Shown: positions 52,040 to 62,215 of the stretch, piece by piece
How positions within the stretch are numbered: the stretch's first letter is position 1
Layout of the letters: every line of letters starts with the position of its first letter
NCBI RefSeq assembly: GCF_001989995.2
Contig: NZ_JAHGUP010000040.1
Location: 41,822-105,821, forward strand
Length of the DNA stretch: 64,000 nucleotides
DNA from: Vibrio anguillarum
GTDB taxonomy: Bacteria > Pseudomonadota > Gammaproteobacteria > Enterobacterales > Vibrionaceae
Direction of reading: 5' to 3'
Position numbers and translations under genes: made by a program
Notes under the pieces: model-generated
The model's input: the letters and a program-made list of their open reading frames with translations, nothing else
What the model was told of the DNA's origin: nothing
Database searches by the model: none

Positions 52040-53125
52040 ATGACTGCTTATATTTTCCGCAGATTGCTGCTCGTTGTGCCCACGCTGTGGGCGATTATTA
52101 CCATTAATTTTTTTATCATCCAAATTGCCCCTGGAGGCCCAGTTGAGCAAGCGATTGCACAAATGGAAGGGCATGGTGACGGAATTATGGAGCGATTTAC
52201 TGGAGGCGGCCAAGAGGTGGATATGTCGCTGTCGGCTAACACTGGAGGATATAAAGGTTCCCGAGGTTTAGACCCCGAGGTAGTCGAAGCGATAAAAAAA
52301 CAGTTTGGTTTCGATAAGCCTCTTCATGTCCGTTATTTTGAAATGCTAAAAAATTACGCAACCTTTAATTTTGGTGACAGCTTATTCAAAGGAGGCAATG
52401 TTATTGATTTGATCACTGAGCGTTTACCCGTTTCGATCTCTTTAGGGCTGTGGAGTACGCTGATCATCTACCTTATCTCCATTCCTCTCGGAATTTTAAA
52501 AGCCATTCACCATGGCTCAAGGTTTGATGTATGGTCAAGCGCAGTGGTTATCATCGGTTACGCTATTCCGGGCTTCTTGTTTGCGATTATTTTGATCATT
52601 ATTTTTGCCAGTGGAAATTATTTCAGCTGGTTCCCACTGCGTGGTTTAGTATCAAATAATTTTGCTGATCTGACTTGGTATCAACAAATTGGCGACTATT
52701 TTTGGCATTTGGCTTTGCCCATCTTTGCAATGGTGATCGGTGGGTTTGCCACTTTGAGTATGCTAACGAAAAACTCATTTCTTGATGAGATCAACAAACA
52801 GTATGTGGTGACGGCTCGAGCAAAAGGACTGGATGAAGGACGTATTCTTTATCAGCACGTTTTTCGTAATGCGATGCTGATTATTATTGCCGGTTTTCCG
52901 AGTGCTTTTATCAGCATATTTTTCACCGGTTCGATGCTGATTGAAGTGATGTTTTCACTGGAAGGTATAGGGCTACTTGGTTTTGAATCGACCATTCAAC
53001 GGGATTATCCTGTAGTGTTTAGTTCTTTATACATCATGACGTTACTTGGATTAGTCCTCAGCATCATTTCCGATTTGACCTATATTTGGGTTGATCCTCG
53101 AATCGACTTTGAGGCTCGTTCATGA
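52040..53125 (+). CDS. yejB: Peptide ABC transporter permease YejB
   Basis: The 361-residue permease of the DppB/OppB type has an N-terminal TM, a large periplasmic loop (with [14 protein letters not shown]) and a further five TM segments. The EAA-type loop is [21 protein letters not shown] lies before the ATG; the gene follows yejA by 9 bp and overlaps yejE by 4 bp. Confidence 0.94.
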   Translation: MTAYIFRRLLLVVPTLWAIITINFFIIQIAPGGPVEQAIAQMEGHGDGIMERFTGGGQEVDMSLSANTGGYKGSRGLDPEVVEAIKKQFGFDKPLHVRYFEMLKNYATFNFGDSLFKGGNVIDLITERLPVSISLGLWSTLIIYLISIPLGILKAIHHGSRFDVWSSAVVIIGYAIPGFLFAIILIIIFASGNYFSWFPLRGLVSNNFADLTWYQQIGDYFWHLALPIFAMVIGGFATLSMLTKNSFLDEINKQYVVTARAKGLDEGRILYQHVFRNAMLIIIAGFPSAFISIFFTGSMLIEVMFSLEGIGLLGFESTIQRDYPVVFSSLYIMTLLGLVLSIISDLTYIWVDPRIDFEARS

Positions 53126-54165
53126 TGGTAAAAAAAAGGCTGTCCAACCCATTAAACGTATTGCGCTGGCACGGTTTTAAGTCCAATCGGCGCGGTTTTT
53201 ATTCACTATGGTTGTTTACGCTTTTATTTGTGGTGAGCCTATTTGCTGAGCTGATTGCAAATGATAAACCCCTTTTGGTTGAGTACGATCAGCAGTGGTT
53301 TTTCCCCACCTTTCAACAATATGCAGAAACTCGTTTTGGTGGTGAGTTTGAAACCGAAGCGGATTATACCGATCCTTACGTCATCGATCTGATTGAACAA
53401 AAAGGCTTTATTGTTTGGCCATTGATCCCATTTAGTTACGACACCATCAACTTTAATATCAATAATGCAGTGCCGTCAGCGCCAGATTCAGTGAACTGGC
53501 TTGGTACTGATGATAAAGGGCGCGATGTGCTGGCTCGTATTATTTACGGGTTTCGTATTTCGGTTTTGTTTGGCTTTGTATTAACACTCGTCTCGTCAGT
53601 GATAGGCGTTATCGTTGGTGCCACTCAAGGTTATTATGGCGGTTGGCTTGATTTACTTGGGCAACGTTTTATTGAAGTTTGGTCAGGGATGCCAACGCTT
53701 TTTCTGCTGATCATTTTATCGAGTTTCGTCGAACCGAATTTTTGGTGGTTGCTTGGTATTATGGTGCTTTTTAGTTGGATGAGTTTAGTGGGCGTGGTGA
53801 GAGCGGAGTTTTTACGCTGTCGTAATTTTGATTATGTGCGGGCTGCGCAAGCGATGGGGGTGAGTGATCGCCGCATTATGCTTCGCCACATGCTACCTAA
53901 CGCGATGGTGGCTTCTTTAACCATGATGCCCTTTATTCTTTCAGGCTCAGTTACGACTTTAACATCCTTAGATTTTCTCGGTTTTGGCTTGCCAGTCGGC
54001 TCGCCCTCTTTGGGCGAATTATTGGCGCAAGGGAAAGCCAATTTACAAGCTCCATGGTTAGGTATTTCAGCATTTGTGGTGCTCTCGTTAATGCTGACAT
54101 TATTGGTCTTTATCGGCGAAGCAGTACGCGATGCCTTTGACCCGCATTCGACAGGGAGAAGATGA
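53122..54165 (+). CDS. yejE: Peptide ABC transporter permease YejE
   Basis: The 347-residue permease of the DppC/OppC type has the YejE-typical long periplasmic segment after TM1 and the [16 protein letters not shown] motif. The EAA loop is [20 protein letters not shown] overlaps the yejB stop, and the end overlaps the yejF start. Confidence 0.94.
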   Translation: MMVKKRLSNPLNVLRWHGFKSNRRGFYSLWLFTLLFVVSLFAELIANDKPLLVEYDQQWFFPTFQQYAETRFGGEFETEADYTDPYVIDLIEQKGFIVWPLIPFSYDTINFNINNAVPSAPDSVNWLGTDDKGRDVLARIIYGFRISVLFGFVLTLVSSVIGVIVGATQGYYGGWLDLLGQRFIEVWSGMPTLFLLIILSSFVEPNFWWLLGIMVLFSWMSLVGVVRAEFLRCRNFDYVRAAQAMGVSDRRIMLRHMLPNAMVASLTMMPFILSGSVTTLTSLDFLGFGLPVGSPSLGELLAQGKANLQAPWLGISAFVVLSLMLTLLVFIGEAVRDAFDPHSTGRR

Positions 54166-55754
54166 TGAGTAAAACCGTACTCTCTATCCAAAATCTTTCG
54201 GTCGGGTTTGGTCAAAAAGACAATATTGAACCTGTGATTAAAGCAGTGTCACTTTCTCTCTCCGCAGGAGAAACCTTAGCTCTGGTGGGGGAAAGTGGTT
54301 CTGGTAAATCAGTGACGGCGAATGCCATTTTGAAGTTGTTACCGAAAAGTGCTGCCCACTATTTGCAAGGGGAGATCTTTTTTGATGGTATCAATACGTT
54401 GAACTGTAGCGAGAGGCAATTAAGAGGTATACGAGGTGGGCGGATTGGTATGATTTTCCAAGAGCCAATGGTCTCACTCAACCCTCTGCACAAAGTTGGT
54501 AAACAGTTGATCGAAGTTGTGGAGATTCATCGAGGACTAAGAGGCAGCAAAGCACGTCAGTTGGCCATTGTATGGTTAGAAAAAGTGGGTATTCGATCGC
54601 CAGAAATTAAGATCAATGCTTATCCACATGAACTTTCTGGGGGAGAACGCCAGCGAGTCATGATTGCGATGGCTTTGATCAATGAGCCTGAATTACTGAT
54701 TGCTGATGAGCCGACCACTGCGCTTGATGTTTCTGTTCAGGCGCAAATATTAGATCTACTTAAAAACCTGCAACAAGAACTGGGTATGGCCATGTTGTTC
54801 ATTACTCATGATCTCAGTATTGTTAAGCGTATCGCTGATCGCGTTGCAGTGATGCAAAATGGGCAAGTGATCGAGGTGAATGATGCCAAAACGCTGTTCT
54901 CATCACCCTCTCACTCTTATACCAAAAAATTGATTGAATCCGATCCTCGAGGTTTGCCCGTTGACGTAAACCCTGACAACCCAATTCTAGTGCAGCTTCA
55001 GCATCTCAAAGTATGGTTTCCCATCACTGGCGGCTTATTCAAGCGCACGGTCTCGCATATTAAAGCTGTCACCGACATGCAGTTTAAGCTTAAAAGAGGA
55101 CATTCATTAGGAATTGTTGGCGAGAGCGGTTCGGGTAAATCGACCACTGGCATGGCGATACTAAAATTAGTCCATTCGGAAGGCTCGATTTGTTACGACA
55201 ATAATGAGCTGCAAGGGTTAGATAGGAAAGCTATGTTACCTTATCGCAGCAAGATGCAAGTCGTTTTTCAAGATCCATTTTCAGCACTGAATCCGAGAAT
55301 GTCGGTGGCGCAGATTATTGGTGAAGGGTTAGAGGTTCATAGCCGTTATGATAGACAAACTGTTGAACGAATGATTTGTGATGTGATGCGAGAAGTTGAA
55401 CTCGACCCAGCCACTCGCTACCGTTATCCCAATGAGTTTTCAGGTGGGCAACGACAACGTATCGCGATTGCTCGGGCATTGGTGCTTAAACCTGAGTTCA
55501 TTTTACTTGATGAACCAACTTCTTCTTTAGATCGTACGATTCAAGCGCAAGTGTTGGATTTGCTTAAATCGCTGCAACAAAAATATGGATTAACGTACTT
55601 GTTCATTAGCCATGATTTACATGTGGTGAAATCATTATGCCACTACACTATGGTGATGAAACAGGGTGAAGTCGTTGAGCAAGGGGAAACGCAACAGCTG
55701 TTTCTCAATCCTCAGCACCCTTATACCCAAGAGCTTATTTCCTTTTCTTATTAA
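54162..55754 (+). CDS. yejF: Peptide ABC transporter, tandem ATP-binding protein YejF
   Basis: The 530-residue protein fuses two ATPase domains. Domain 1 has [25 protein letters not shown] and [12 protein letters not shown]. Domain 2 has [25 protein letters not shown] and [11 protein letters not shown]. Each has an oligopeptide/dipeptide transporter C-terminal extension. It is the last gene of yejABEF. Confidence 0.95.
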   Translation: MMSKTVLSIQNLSVGFGQKDNIEPVIKAVSLSLSAGETLALVGESGSGKSVTANAILKLLPKSAAHYLQGEIFFDGINTLNCSERQLRGIRGGRIGMIFQEPMVSLNPLHKVGKQLIEVVEIHRGLRGSKARQLAIVWLEKVGIRSPEIKINAYPHELSGGERQRVMIAMALINEPELLIADEPTTALDVSVQAQILDLLKNLQQELGMAMLFITHDLSIVKRIADRVAVMQNGQVIEVNDAKTLFSSPSHSYTKKLIESDPRGLPVDVNPDNPILVQLQHLKVWFPITGGLFKRTVSHIKAVTDMQFKLKRGHSLGIVGESGSGKSTTGMAILKLVHSEGSICYDNNELQGLDRKAMLPYRSKMQVVFQDPFSALNPRMSVAQIIGEGLEVHSRYDRQTVERMICDVMREVELDPATRYRYPNEFSGGQRQRIAIARALVLKPEFILLDEPTSSLDRTIQAQVLDLLKSLQQKYGLTYLFISHDLHVVKSLCHYTMVMKQGEVVEQGETQQLFLNPQHPYTQELISFSY

Positions 55755-55792
55755 ACATCACGCTATGTCATACAGTTAAATAACGTGATGTT
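55754..55792. repeat. Inverted repeat between yejF and the EAL gene
   Basis: AACATCACG (55754-55762) and CGTGATGTT (55784-55792) form a 9-bp stem over a 21-nt loop immediately after yejF. It lacks a U-tract, so it may be an mRNA 3' structure rather than a classic terminator. Confidence 0.45.
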
Positions 55793-55870
55793 GTCGCTAG
55801 GAAAACAGTGAGTGAATATTGAAAGTAGCGGTAAAGTTGGGGCGCTACGCGCATGTAAAGAATATCGTTA

Positions 55871-56662
55871 TTAAATGGCCATCTTAATGGCTGGTACTAT
55901 CGCTTCCGGCATGGCTAAAAAATAGCCTTGAAACATATCAATATCGAGTTTTTGCATTGCTTCGAGTTGCGCTTGGGTTTCGATGCCTTCTACAACGGTA
56001 TTGGAACCATTCTGTTTCGCAAGGGTAATGCCATCCATAAGTGGGTCACAATCACCTTGCATATATTTGAGTAATAAGCTTCGATCAAATTTGATGATAT
56101 CAGGCGTCACCAAATTAACCCGTTGTGGTGTTGAGGCTTGAGTACCAAAATCATCAATGGCAATTTTAAAACCATTTGCAGCCAGACTTTGCGTTGCGCA
56201 TTGCAGCTTGCTTTCATTCTCTGAATCGATTTCAATCAATTCCATGACCAGTTGATTATGTTCTATATGCAGTTCTTTGAGGCGATCGCATAGCAATGCT
56301 TTGTTGATGTCGCTGATTGCAAACAATTCGCCTGCGACAGGCAATAAGTTTAGAAATAATTGGCATTGACGATATTCGGAAAGGGCATAGTTTCGGATGT
56401 GGATAACTCGGCTGAGTCTTTCTACGTTAAGTTTGTCGATGGGATTAATAGTGTCGGAATGGAAAAAACAATCGGGGCGAATGGTCGTGCTGCCATTGGC
56501 GGTTATTCTCACTAGGGCTTCAACGCCCACAATACGGTTATCCCGCGAGAATATCGGCTGGAAAACGCTTCGCAGCACAAGATGCTGGTAATGAGCAATA
56601 AACTGGCCATCGGAATCCAGAGACATGCATTTTGAAAACTGAGTTTTGTTAGTTAAAAGCAT
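55871..56662 (-). CDS. Stand-alone EAL-domain c-di-GMP phosphodiesterase
   Basis: The 263-residue soluble protein is a bare EAL domain with all key positions visible: VEALVR, the Asn of FLNLLP, Glu in ELIEID, IDDFGT, Lys in IIKFDRS and VVEGIET. It should hydrolyse c-di-GMP to pGpG. The DDFGT is followed by QAS rather than the usual GYS/YSS stretch, and loop 6 is thus slightly unusual. No sensor domain is fused. AGGATG lies upstream of the ATG. It is monocistronic and convergent with yejF. Confidence 0.9.
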   Translation of the reverse strand: MLLTNKTQFSKCMSLDSDGQFIAHYQHLVLRSVFQPIFSRDNRIVGVEALVRITANGSTTIRPDCFFHSDTINPIDKLNVERLSRVIHIRNYALSEYRQCQLFLNLLPVAGELFAISDINKALLCDRLKELHIEHNQLVMELIEIDSENESKLQCATQSLAANGFKIAIDDFGTQASTPQRVNLVTPDIIKFDRSLLLKYMQGDCDPLMDGITLAKQNGSNTVVEGIETQAQLEAMQKLDIDMFQGYFLAMPEAIVPAIKMAI

Positions 56663-56943
56663 ACAATTTTCGACATCCTAATCATTAATTTTTGCTTGAA
56701 GCATCCGAGCGCCAATATGCCATGCCATATTATTGACTCACCTTGACCTTTGTCAATTGTACCTTTGGCTAAGATGAAAATTTGTGGGTTGTCAAAACAG
56801 CGTCACAAATATTGAATTATTTAGTGAATGTGATGCGGCAGGCTCAATTGATTGAGTGTGTGCTAAATCAGAAGACAGCCCAATGAAGAGGGTAATAAGA
56901 TAAAATCTAGAACTTGGAAGAAAATGAGGGCGGTTTGTTTACG

Positions 56944-57579
56944 TTACGCCCATTGTAATACGGCATATAATTGAACGTATTTTCGGACTAGTTGCTGGTT
57001 TTTAGAGCGTTTTAAAGGATGGCTAAATTTAATATAACAAGGGCTAATTTGAAAACGGTTCTCTAAAGATTGAGTTAGCAATGAGTCACTTTCATACAGC
57101 GTGATACCTTGTGCGAGGTATTGATCTATTTCATCGGGTAATTGCCCTGTCCACCAATGAAGTAACTCGCGACTTTTTTGGCTACGACTGATCCAGTGAT
57201 CGGTCAGTAATAACAATAAATCATTCGGTTGAATCGCGTAAGCGTACTCATATTTCCACTGCGCAATGTCTTGCATCAACTTTTCTCGACAGGTTTTACC
57301 AGCACTGACCATATGGTGAGTCAGGATCCATACTGTTCCTGCATCACTGCTCACTCGGTAATGGTGTGGCATGTCTCGCTGAGGGATTGATTCAATAACA
57401 GAATAGTGGCATGGGTGTCCAAATTCACTGAGTGTACGAGCCAACCTGCGAGCAAAAGCCAGCCCTAAGTGATGTTCACTCATTCCTTGGTTGTGTATGG
57501 TGGGGTAGTGCTTTTCACAAAGTTTTAGGCAGTCAGCTTGAAATTCGTTGACGCTTTGCGTGAGTATGTCCAGTAGCAA
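56944..57579 (-). CDS. Hypothetical cytosolic protein, unrecognised
   Basis: The protein has about 211 residues and no signal or membrane segments. It is rich in His, Gln and Trp with a basic end (HPLKRSKNQQLVRKYVQL). I do not recognise the family. No ATG lies near the start: the frame can begin at a TTG at 57606, or at a TTG at 57579 that has AAGGAG 9 nt upstream and is preferred here. The AAGGAG lies within the codons of the longer version. It is flanked by long AT-rich gaps on both sides, so it is probably monocistronic. Its coding quality looks normal but nothing supports a function. Confidence 0.6.
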   Translation of the reverse strand: MLLDILTQSVNEFQADCLKLCEKHYPTIHNQGMSEHHLGLAFARRLARTLSEFGHPCHYSVIESIPQRDMPHHYRVSSDAGTVWILTHHMVSAGKTCREKLMQDIAQWKYEYAYAIQPNDLLLLLTDHWISRSQKSRELLHWWTGQLPDEIDQYLAQGITLYESDSLLTQSLENRFQISPCYIKFSHPLKRSKNQQLVRKYVQLYAVLQWA

Positions 57580-57606
57580 CTCGTTGTTCTCCTTTAATAA
57601 AGCCAA

Positions 57607-57920
57607 GCAAGATTACCACAGTTATCAACAAGCACGAGCAGCAAATGGCGAGTTCTTGATCTTTCACACTATTCTTCTAATACGAGCATTCTACAGGTGT
57701 TAAACCCTTATGATTTGAAGCTACCGTTGTTTCAAGTTGTTTGAGCCTAAGTCGTGGTTATCTATATCCACAATAAGTTCCTTCAGTTTTTTCGAATAAC
57801 TCAATCAATACTAAAGTATGTCCACAATGTAAAGTATGGTAAATACTGTGTTAATAATTTAGGCTAGAATATAGATTCAATTCACTTTGTTGCTGTTTCA
57901 CTTGCTGGTTTAGAAAATTT
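57607..57920. other. Intergenic region between the hypothetical gene and cytochrome b561
   Basis: This 314-bp AT-rich stretch should contain two divergent promoters. I see no ORF, terminator or clear operator in it. Confidence 0.4.
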
Positions 57921-58460
57921 ATGACAACTGAAGTTAAAAATTACAACTTAGTCACGCGTCTTATCCATTGGTTATCCGCACTCGTTATCATCGGTATGTT
58001 TGGTGCTGGGATCTGGATGGTTGAGTTAACCTATTACAGTCAATGGTATAACACCGCGCCACATTGGCATAAATCTGTCGGTTTGTTGCTGCTCGCGGTC
58101 ACCCTGTTCCGCATACTATGGAAGTTGGTGAGTGTCTCTCCTGCCATTGGTGGCGGCCACTATGAGCGCATTGCGGCTAAAGCGGCGCACGGATTAATGT
58201 ATTTATTATTGATGACGCTGTTTGTATCAGGCTATTTGATCTCAACAGAAGATGGCCGAGGGATTGATGTTTTCAATTGGTTTACTGTACCAAGTATGGG
58301 CTTGTTGTTTGAAGGACAAGCCGATCTCTCTGGTACGGTTCACTTTTACGCAGCTTGGACGCTGATTATTTTAGCAGGCGTGCACGCTGTTGCCGCACTC
58401 AAGCACCATTTTATTGATAAAGACGATACGCTACGAAAAATGATAGGAGCTTCTAAATGA
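57921..58460 (+). CDS. Cytochrome b561 family di-heme membrane protein
   Basis: The 179-residue inner-membrane protein has four TM helices and conserved histidines for two b hemes (RLIHWLSAL, PHWHKSVGLL, AAHGLMYLL, VHFYAAWTLIILAGVHAVAALKHH, trimmed to VHAVAALKHH). E. coli CybB-type proteins oxidise quinol with oxygen species as acceptor. The stop overlaps the start of the yceI-like gene (ATGA), the common b561-YceI pairing. Confidence 0.93.
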   Translation: MTTEVKNYNLVTRLIHWLSALVIIGMFGAGIWMVELTYYSQWYNTAPHWHKSVGLLLLAVTLFRILWKLVSVSPAIGGGHYERIAAKAAHGLMYLLLMTLFVSGYLISTEDGRGIDVFNWFTVPSMGLLFEGQADLSGTVHFYAAWTLIILAGVHAVAALKHHFIDKDDTLRKMIGASK

Positions 58461-59026
58461 AGAAAACGTTACTTGCTACTGGATTGGCTTTCGCAACACT
58501 CATGCCGCTAGGTGCAAACGCTGCTGACTATGTTATAGATACCAAAGGTGCGCATGCTTCAATTAACTTTAAAGTCAGCCATCTTGGTTATAGCTTTACC
58601 AAGGGCCGCTTTAACAAGTTTGATGGTGAGTTTTCCTACGATCCTAACGACCTTGCAAGCTCAAAAGTGAAAGTTAATGTGGATACTCGCAGCTTGGACA
58701 GTAACCATGCTGAACGTGATAAACATATTCGTAGTGCTGATTTCATTGATGCATCAAAATATTCACAAGCCACGTTTACCAGTACTCAAGTGGTTGATAA
58801 AGGGAATGGTAAACTAGAAGTGCTCGGTGATCTTACCCTGCATGGTCAAACCAAACCCATTACTATTGATGCAGAATTTATTGGTGCAGGTAAAGACCCA
58901 TGGGGTGGCCAACGCGCTGGTTTTTCGGGGACAACACGTATCGAACTCGCGGATTTCAATATTGCAGTAATGGGCGCTTCAAGCTACGTCGATATGGAAC
59001 TCTATGTTGAAGGAATACAAAAGTAA
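58457..59026 (+). CDS. YceI-family periplasmic isoprenoid-binding protein
   Basis: The 189-residue precursor has a signal peptide (ending GANAA) and one YceI lipocalin-like barrel: AHASINFKVSHLGYS, DTRSLDSNHAERDKHIRSADF (core DSNHAERDKHIR), KPITIDAEFIGAG and VMGASSYVDMELYVEG. YceI relatives bind long polyprenyl chains such as ubiquinone-8 precursors. Coupling to cytochrome b561 points to quinone-linked periplasmic electron transfer (inference). Confidence 0.94.
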   Translation: MKKTLLATGLAFATLMPLGANAADYVIDTKGAHASINFKVSHLGYSFTKGRFNKFDGEFSYDPNDLASSKVKVNVDTRSLDSNHAERDKHIRSADFIDASKYSQATFTSTQVVDKGNGKLEVLGDLTLHGQTKPITIDAEFIGAGKDPWGGQRAGFSGTTRIELADFNIAVMGASSYVDMELYVEGIQK

Positions 59027-59060
59027 TCCACATCTTGTTATGCTTTAAGCAAACATGAAT

Positions 59061-59086
59061 AAAAGGGTCTAACTCTAGACCCTTTT
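59061..59086. terminator. Bidirectional terminator between yceI-like gene and chemoreceptor
   Basis: A perfect 11-bp stem, AAAAGGGTCTA (59061-59071) and TAGACCCTTTT (59076-59086), has loop ACTC. It serves two convergent genes. Confidence 0.85.
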
Positions 59087-59122
59087 CACTAACTCTCGCT
59101 ATATTTTATCTCTATACATTGG

Positions 59123-60895
59123 CTAACTGACGGATTTCTGAGTCTGGAATTCGGCGACCGCGTTGTCCATGTCGTTTGCTTGTTTGGAAACGATATCGAC
59201 TTCAATCAAACACTGTTTAGCTGAGTGCATATTATTATCAGAGATAGAGTTAAGTTCGGTGATCGATTCACTGACTTGGTTCATCACAATGCCTTGTTCT
59301 TCAATTGCAGAGGCGATTCGCTCAGAGTTACTTTGTATCATTTCCATGTCAGAGAGAATCTGACGTAAACTATTATCCAGTTCTCCTGAAGCCGTTAGCG
59401 TCGCATGGCCTTGAGTATTGCATTGTGCAATATCAGTGACAACGGTGCTCATTTGGCTTTGAATTGCAGAAACGACATTGGTGATCTCTTCCGTTGACTG
59501 ATGCGTGCGGCTGGCAAGTGCGCGGACTTCATCGGCGACCACAGCAAAGCCTCTTCCTTGTTCTCCGGCGCGAGCGGCTTCAATCGCGGCATTTAATGCC
59601 AGTAAATTGGTCTGCTCTGCGATACCTTGAATGATGTTAACAGCACCGCCAATTTGTTCGACATGCTTGTTCAATGAGGCGATGGAGATTTGACTTTTTT
59701 CCAATGTTCGTGAGAGTTCATCGACATTTTTTACCGTTGATTCCACCACCAAACGCCCTTGCTGAGCATTGTGCGCGGCTTTGTGTACACCTTCTACCGC
59801 TACACTGGTACTTTCTGAAATTTCGCTGATGGTGGACACCATTTCTTGAACGGCCGTTGCCATTGTCGTGGTGTGGTCAGCCTGAGCGTGAAACTGTTCA
59901 ATCACATCTTCTAATTCATTATGCATGCTAGACGTACTGCTTGATAACTGATGAGACTTTGTTTGAGAGCCAGCGATAAGAGTTTCGAACTTATCGAGTA
60001 AGATATTAAAGTAAGTTGCGATCGATACCAGCTCGTTGCGGCCAGTCAGTTCAACACGCAAACTGATGTTATTGCTGTCTGAAATCATTTGCATCACTGA
60101 CAACAACTTACTCACTTGTACGTTAATGGAGCGCGCTATTTGGAGAATAAATCCAAGGATCAGTACGATCACTAACGCACTGAGCCCTTGCTTCACATAG
60201 TTAAGTTCTTGCTCAATAGTTGTAATCTCTTTATTTAACACTTCAGAAAAGGTAACAAACTGTTGTTCAACATTATGAGAAAGGTTACGTACTTCACCAA
60301 GTAGCCCTTGATTATATTTCAAACCAATCACTTTTTTCTGATCGACAAGCTGTTGGGCGGCCTGTGCTAATGCCGGAAAACGGTTGGTCACTGTGCTGTT
60401 TTGCAGCTCTCCAACCTGCACGCTTTGATCAAACTCCATCAGCTCTAAAAGTAATGCATCATCAGCATTAGGTTTTATGGTTTCCAATGCTTGTAAATAA
60501 GTGGCTAAAAGGCCGGATTTTTCATTTAATCCGTATAGGCTATAAGCCTGCACCAATTTTTCAAAACCTTGTTTATAAGCCAAAAGATCTTGTCGGAGTT
60601 GGCTACTAGAGGGGAGATCTCGATCTAACAGGATGGGGGAAAGTTGCTGTTCCAGATCTAAAAAAAGAGTGCTGTTTTTTTTAAAGGTTTCAAGGTATTT
60701 CACGTCGTTTCGCAGAAGAAAATCTTTCTCATTGCGCCGCAAATTGAGCAGTCTAATTTCAAGTTTATCGACTAAGTTAATGGCTTGATTGAGCGTTTCG
60801 GTGGTTTGGGAAAAATGTGTGGTAGTGGCTAACATTACCAGAACCCCGATAACCGCAATAGCACCCAGTGAATATAATTTTTGTTTGATACTCAT
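59123..60895 (-). CDS. Methyl-accepting chemotaxis protein
   Basis: The 590-residue receptor has TM1 ([20 protein letters not shown]), a helical periplasmic domain of about 200 residues (with [14 protein letters not shown], a motif common in helical-bundle sensors), TM2 ([17 protein letters not shown]), HAMP and a long cytoplasmic signalling coiled coil. The hairpin tip contains [32 protein letters not shown] (core [20 protein letters not shown]). There is no CheR-tethering pentapeptide at the C-terminus. ATG 60895 with AGGTG upstream is preferred to a GTG at 60907. Ligand unknown; no che genes are nearby. Confidence 0.94.
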   Translation of the reverse strand: MSIKQKLYSLGAIAVIGVLVMLATTTHFSQTTETLNQAINLVDKLEIRLLNLRRNEKDFLLRNDVKYLETFKKNSTLFLDLEQQLSPILLDRDLPSSSQLRQDLLAYKQGFEKLVQAYSLYGLNEKSGLLATYLQALETIKPNADDALLLELMEFDQSVQVGELQNSTVTNRFPALAQAAQQLVDQKKVIGLKYNQGLLGEVRNLSHNVEQQFVTFSEVLNKEITTIEQELNYVKQGLSALVIVLILGFILQIARSINVQVSKLLSVMQMISDSNNISLRVELTGRNELVSIATYFNILLDKFETLIAGSQTKSHQLSSSTSSMHNELEDVIEQFHAQADHTTTMATAVQEMVSTISEISESTSVAVEGVHKAAHNAQQGRLVVESTVKNVDELSRTLEKSQISIASLNKHVEQIGGAVNIIQGIAEQTNLLALNAAIEAARAGEQGRGFAVVADEVRALASRTHQSTEEITNVVSAIQSQMSTVVTDIAQCNTQGHATLTASGELDNSLRQILSDMEMIQSNSERIASAIEEQGIVMNQVSESITELNSISDNNMHSAKQCLIEVDIVSKQANDMDNAVAEFQTQKSVS

Positions 60896-61089
60896 GAGAT
60901 TATACACCTAAGTAAAATGACAATAATTGATGAAAATGTAATTATTAGTATGTTTAATTAGAATGTTAGGATTAAATGAAGCGTATATCAATGAACGTAA
61001 AAATATAAATTACATTCATTATCGTGACACAATATTGGAACTTTTATTTTGTTGATTCCCATAGAATTTGTTAGAGGCGCTCTGTAAAC

Positions 61090-61689
61090 ATGATTGAATT
61101 AGAAAATTACCAAGGACTTATTTTTGATATGGATGGTACGTTGCTTGACACCATGCCAGCGCATTTAGAGGCTTGGTCAAAAACAGCGCAACATTTTCGC
61201 TTCCCATTCTCAGAACAGTGGTTGCACAGTTTAGGTGGCATGCCTAGCGCTAAAATCGTTTCACAAATCAATAAGCTGCACGATCTCAAATTGGTGCCAG
61301 AGCTGGTCGCTCAATTTAAAATGGCGGTATTTTCTTCTATCGAAAATAGTGGAGAGGTAATTTCTTGTACTCATGAAGTTGTTGAGCAGTTTTATGGTAA
61401 AAAGAAGCTTGCGGTTGGGACTGGAAGCCAAAGGCAAAGTGCACTCGCATTGCTTAAAAAGTCTGGGCTATTAAATCGCTTTGATGCTGTAGTAACGGCG
61501 TCTGATGTTGAAAACCATAAACCGAATCCAGATACATTTTTGCGTGCAGCCTTTTTATTGGATCTCGAACCTAAGCATTGTGTGGTGTTTGAAGATACTC
61601 ATTTGGGTAAACAAGCCGCTCACGCTGGAGGAATGGATTGTGTGATGGTAGAGGAAGGAAAACTGGTGTTTTATCCAGTCCCTTCTTAA
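61090..61689 (+). CDS. yqaB: HAD-superfamily phosphatase, YqaB-like
   Basis: The 199-residue enzyme has HAD motif I IFDMDGTLLDT, motif II TGSQ, motif III Lys in NHKPNPDTF and motif IV FEDTHLGKQAA, with a small alpha-helical cap (subclass I). E. coli YqaB dephosphorylates fructose-1-phosphate and related sugar phosphates; beta-phosphoglucomutase-like activity is an alternative. The gene is monocistronic. Confidence 0.88.
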   Translation: MIELENYQGLIFDMDGTLLDTMPAHLEAWSKTAQHFRFPFSEQWLHSLGGMPSAKIVSQINKLHDLKLVPELVAQFKMAVFSSIENSGEVISCTHEVVEQFYGKKKLAVGTGSQRQSALALLKKSGLLNRFDAVVTASDVENHKPNPDTFLRAAFLLDLEPKHCVVFEDTHLGKQAAHAGGMDCVMVEEGKLVFYPVPS

Positions 61690-61694
61690 GAATA

Positions 61695-61713
61695 GAGCCG
61701 CGTAATGCGGCTC
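61695..61713. terminator. Weak hairpin between convergent yqaB-like and FKBP genes
   Basis: A perfect 7-bp stem, GAGCCGC and GCGGCTC, has a 5-nt loop. It is placed as a shared terminator would be, but neither side has a real U-tract. Confidence 0.45.
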
Positions 61714-61722
61714 AACACCGCT

Positions 61723-62196
61723 TTACTGGATTTCAATTAATTCCACATCAAAAATCAGTACGGATGCGGGTGGGATAGGGCCGCTGCCACTTTTGCCATA
61801 ACCTAAATTACTGGGTATGAACAGGCGCATTTTTTGTCCTTCCACCATCAGTTGTAGGCCTTCCTGCCAGCCTTGAATCACCTGCTTCAAACCAAACACA
61901 ATCGGGTCGTTACGTTCAACTGAGCTATCAAACACCGAACCGTCAAGTAAAGTTCCGTGATAATGCACTTTTACACGACTGTTGGCTTTCGGATGAACGG
62001 TGCCAGTACCTTGTTGGAGTACGAGATATTGTAGGCCACTTTCGGTTGTTATCACGCCATCTTGCTGAGTATTTTCAGCCAAAAACGCTTGGCCTTTAGC
62101 AAAATTTTCATCGGCAATTTTGTGGTTATTCCACGTACGATAGATAAAAAAGCCAGCCAGTAAAAAAATAATAATTGGAAATACAAATTTAGACAT
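61723..62196 (-). CDS. Membrane-anchored FKBP-type peptidyl-prolyl isomerase
   Basis: The 157-residue protein has an uncleaved N-terminal TM anchor (FVFPIIIFLLAGFFIYRTW) and one FKBP domain: VKVHYHGTLLDGSVFDSS, VIQGWQEGLQLMVEGQKMRLFIP (core VIQGWQEGLQLM), LGYG and PPASVLIFDVELIEI. It should catalyse proline isomerisation in the periplasm. It lies 19 bp downstream of a DsbA-like gene, suggesting a folding-factor operon. Confidence 0.93.
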   Translation of the reverse strand: MSKFVFPIIIFLLAGFFIYRTWNNHKIADENFAKGQAFLAENTQQDGVITTESGLQYLVLQQGTGTVHPKANSRVKVHYHGTLLDGSVFDSSVERNDPIVFGLKQVIQGWQEGLQLMVEGQKMRLFIPSNLGYGKSGSGPIPPASVLIFDVELIEIQ

Positions 62197-62215
62197 ATTT
62201 TTAAAGCCTTGTGGA

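Noticed and set aside
57655..57680. Possible CRP or FNR site (TTGATCTTTCACAC)
   Set aside because: Only one half-site matches either consensus.
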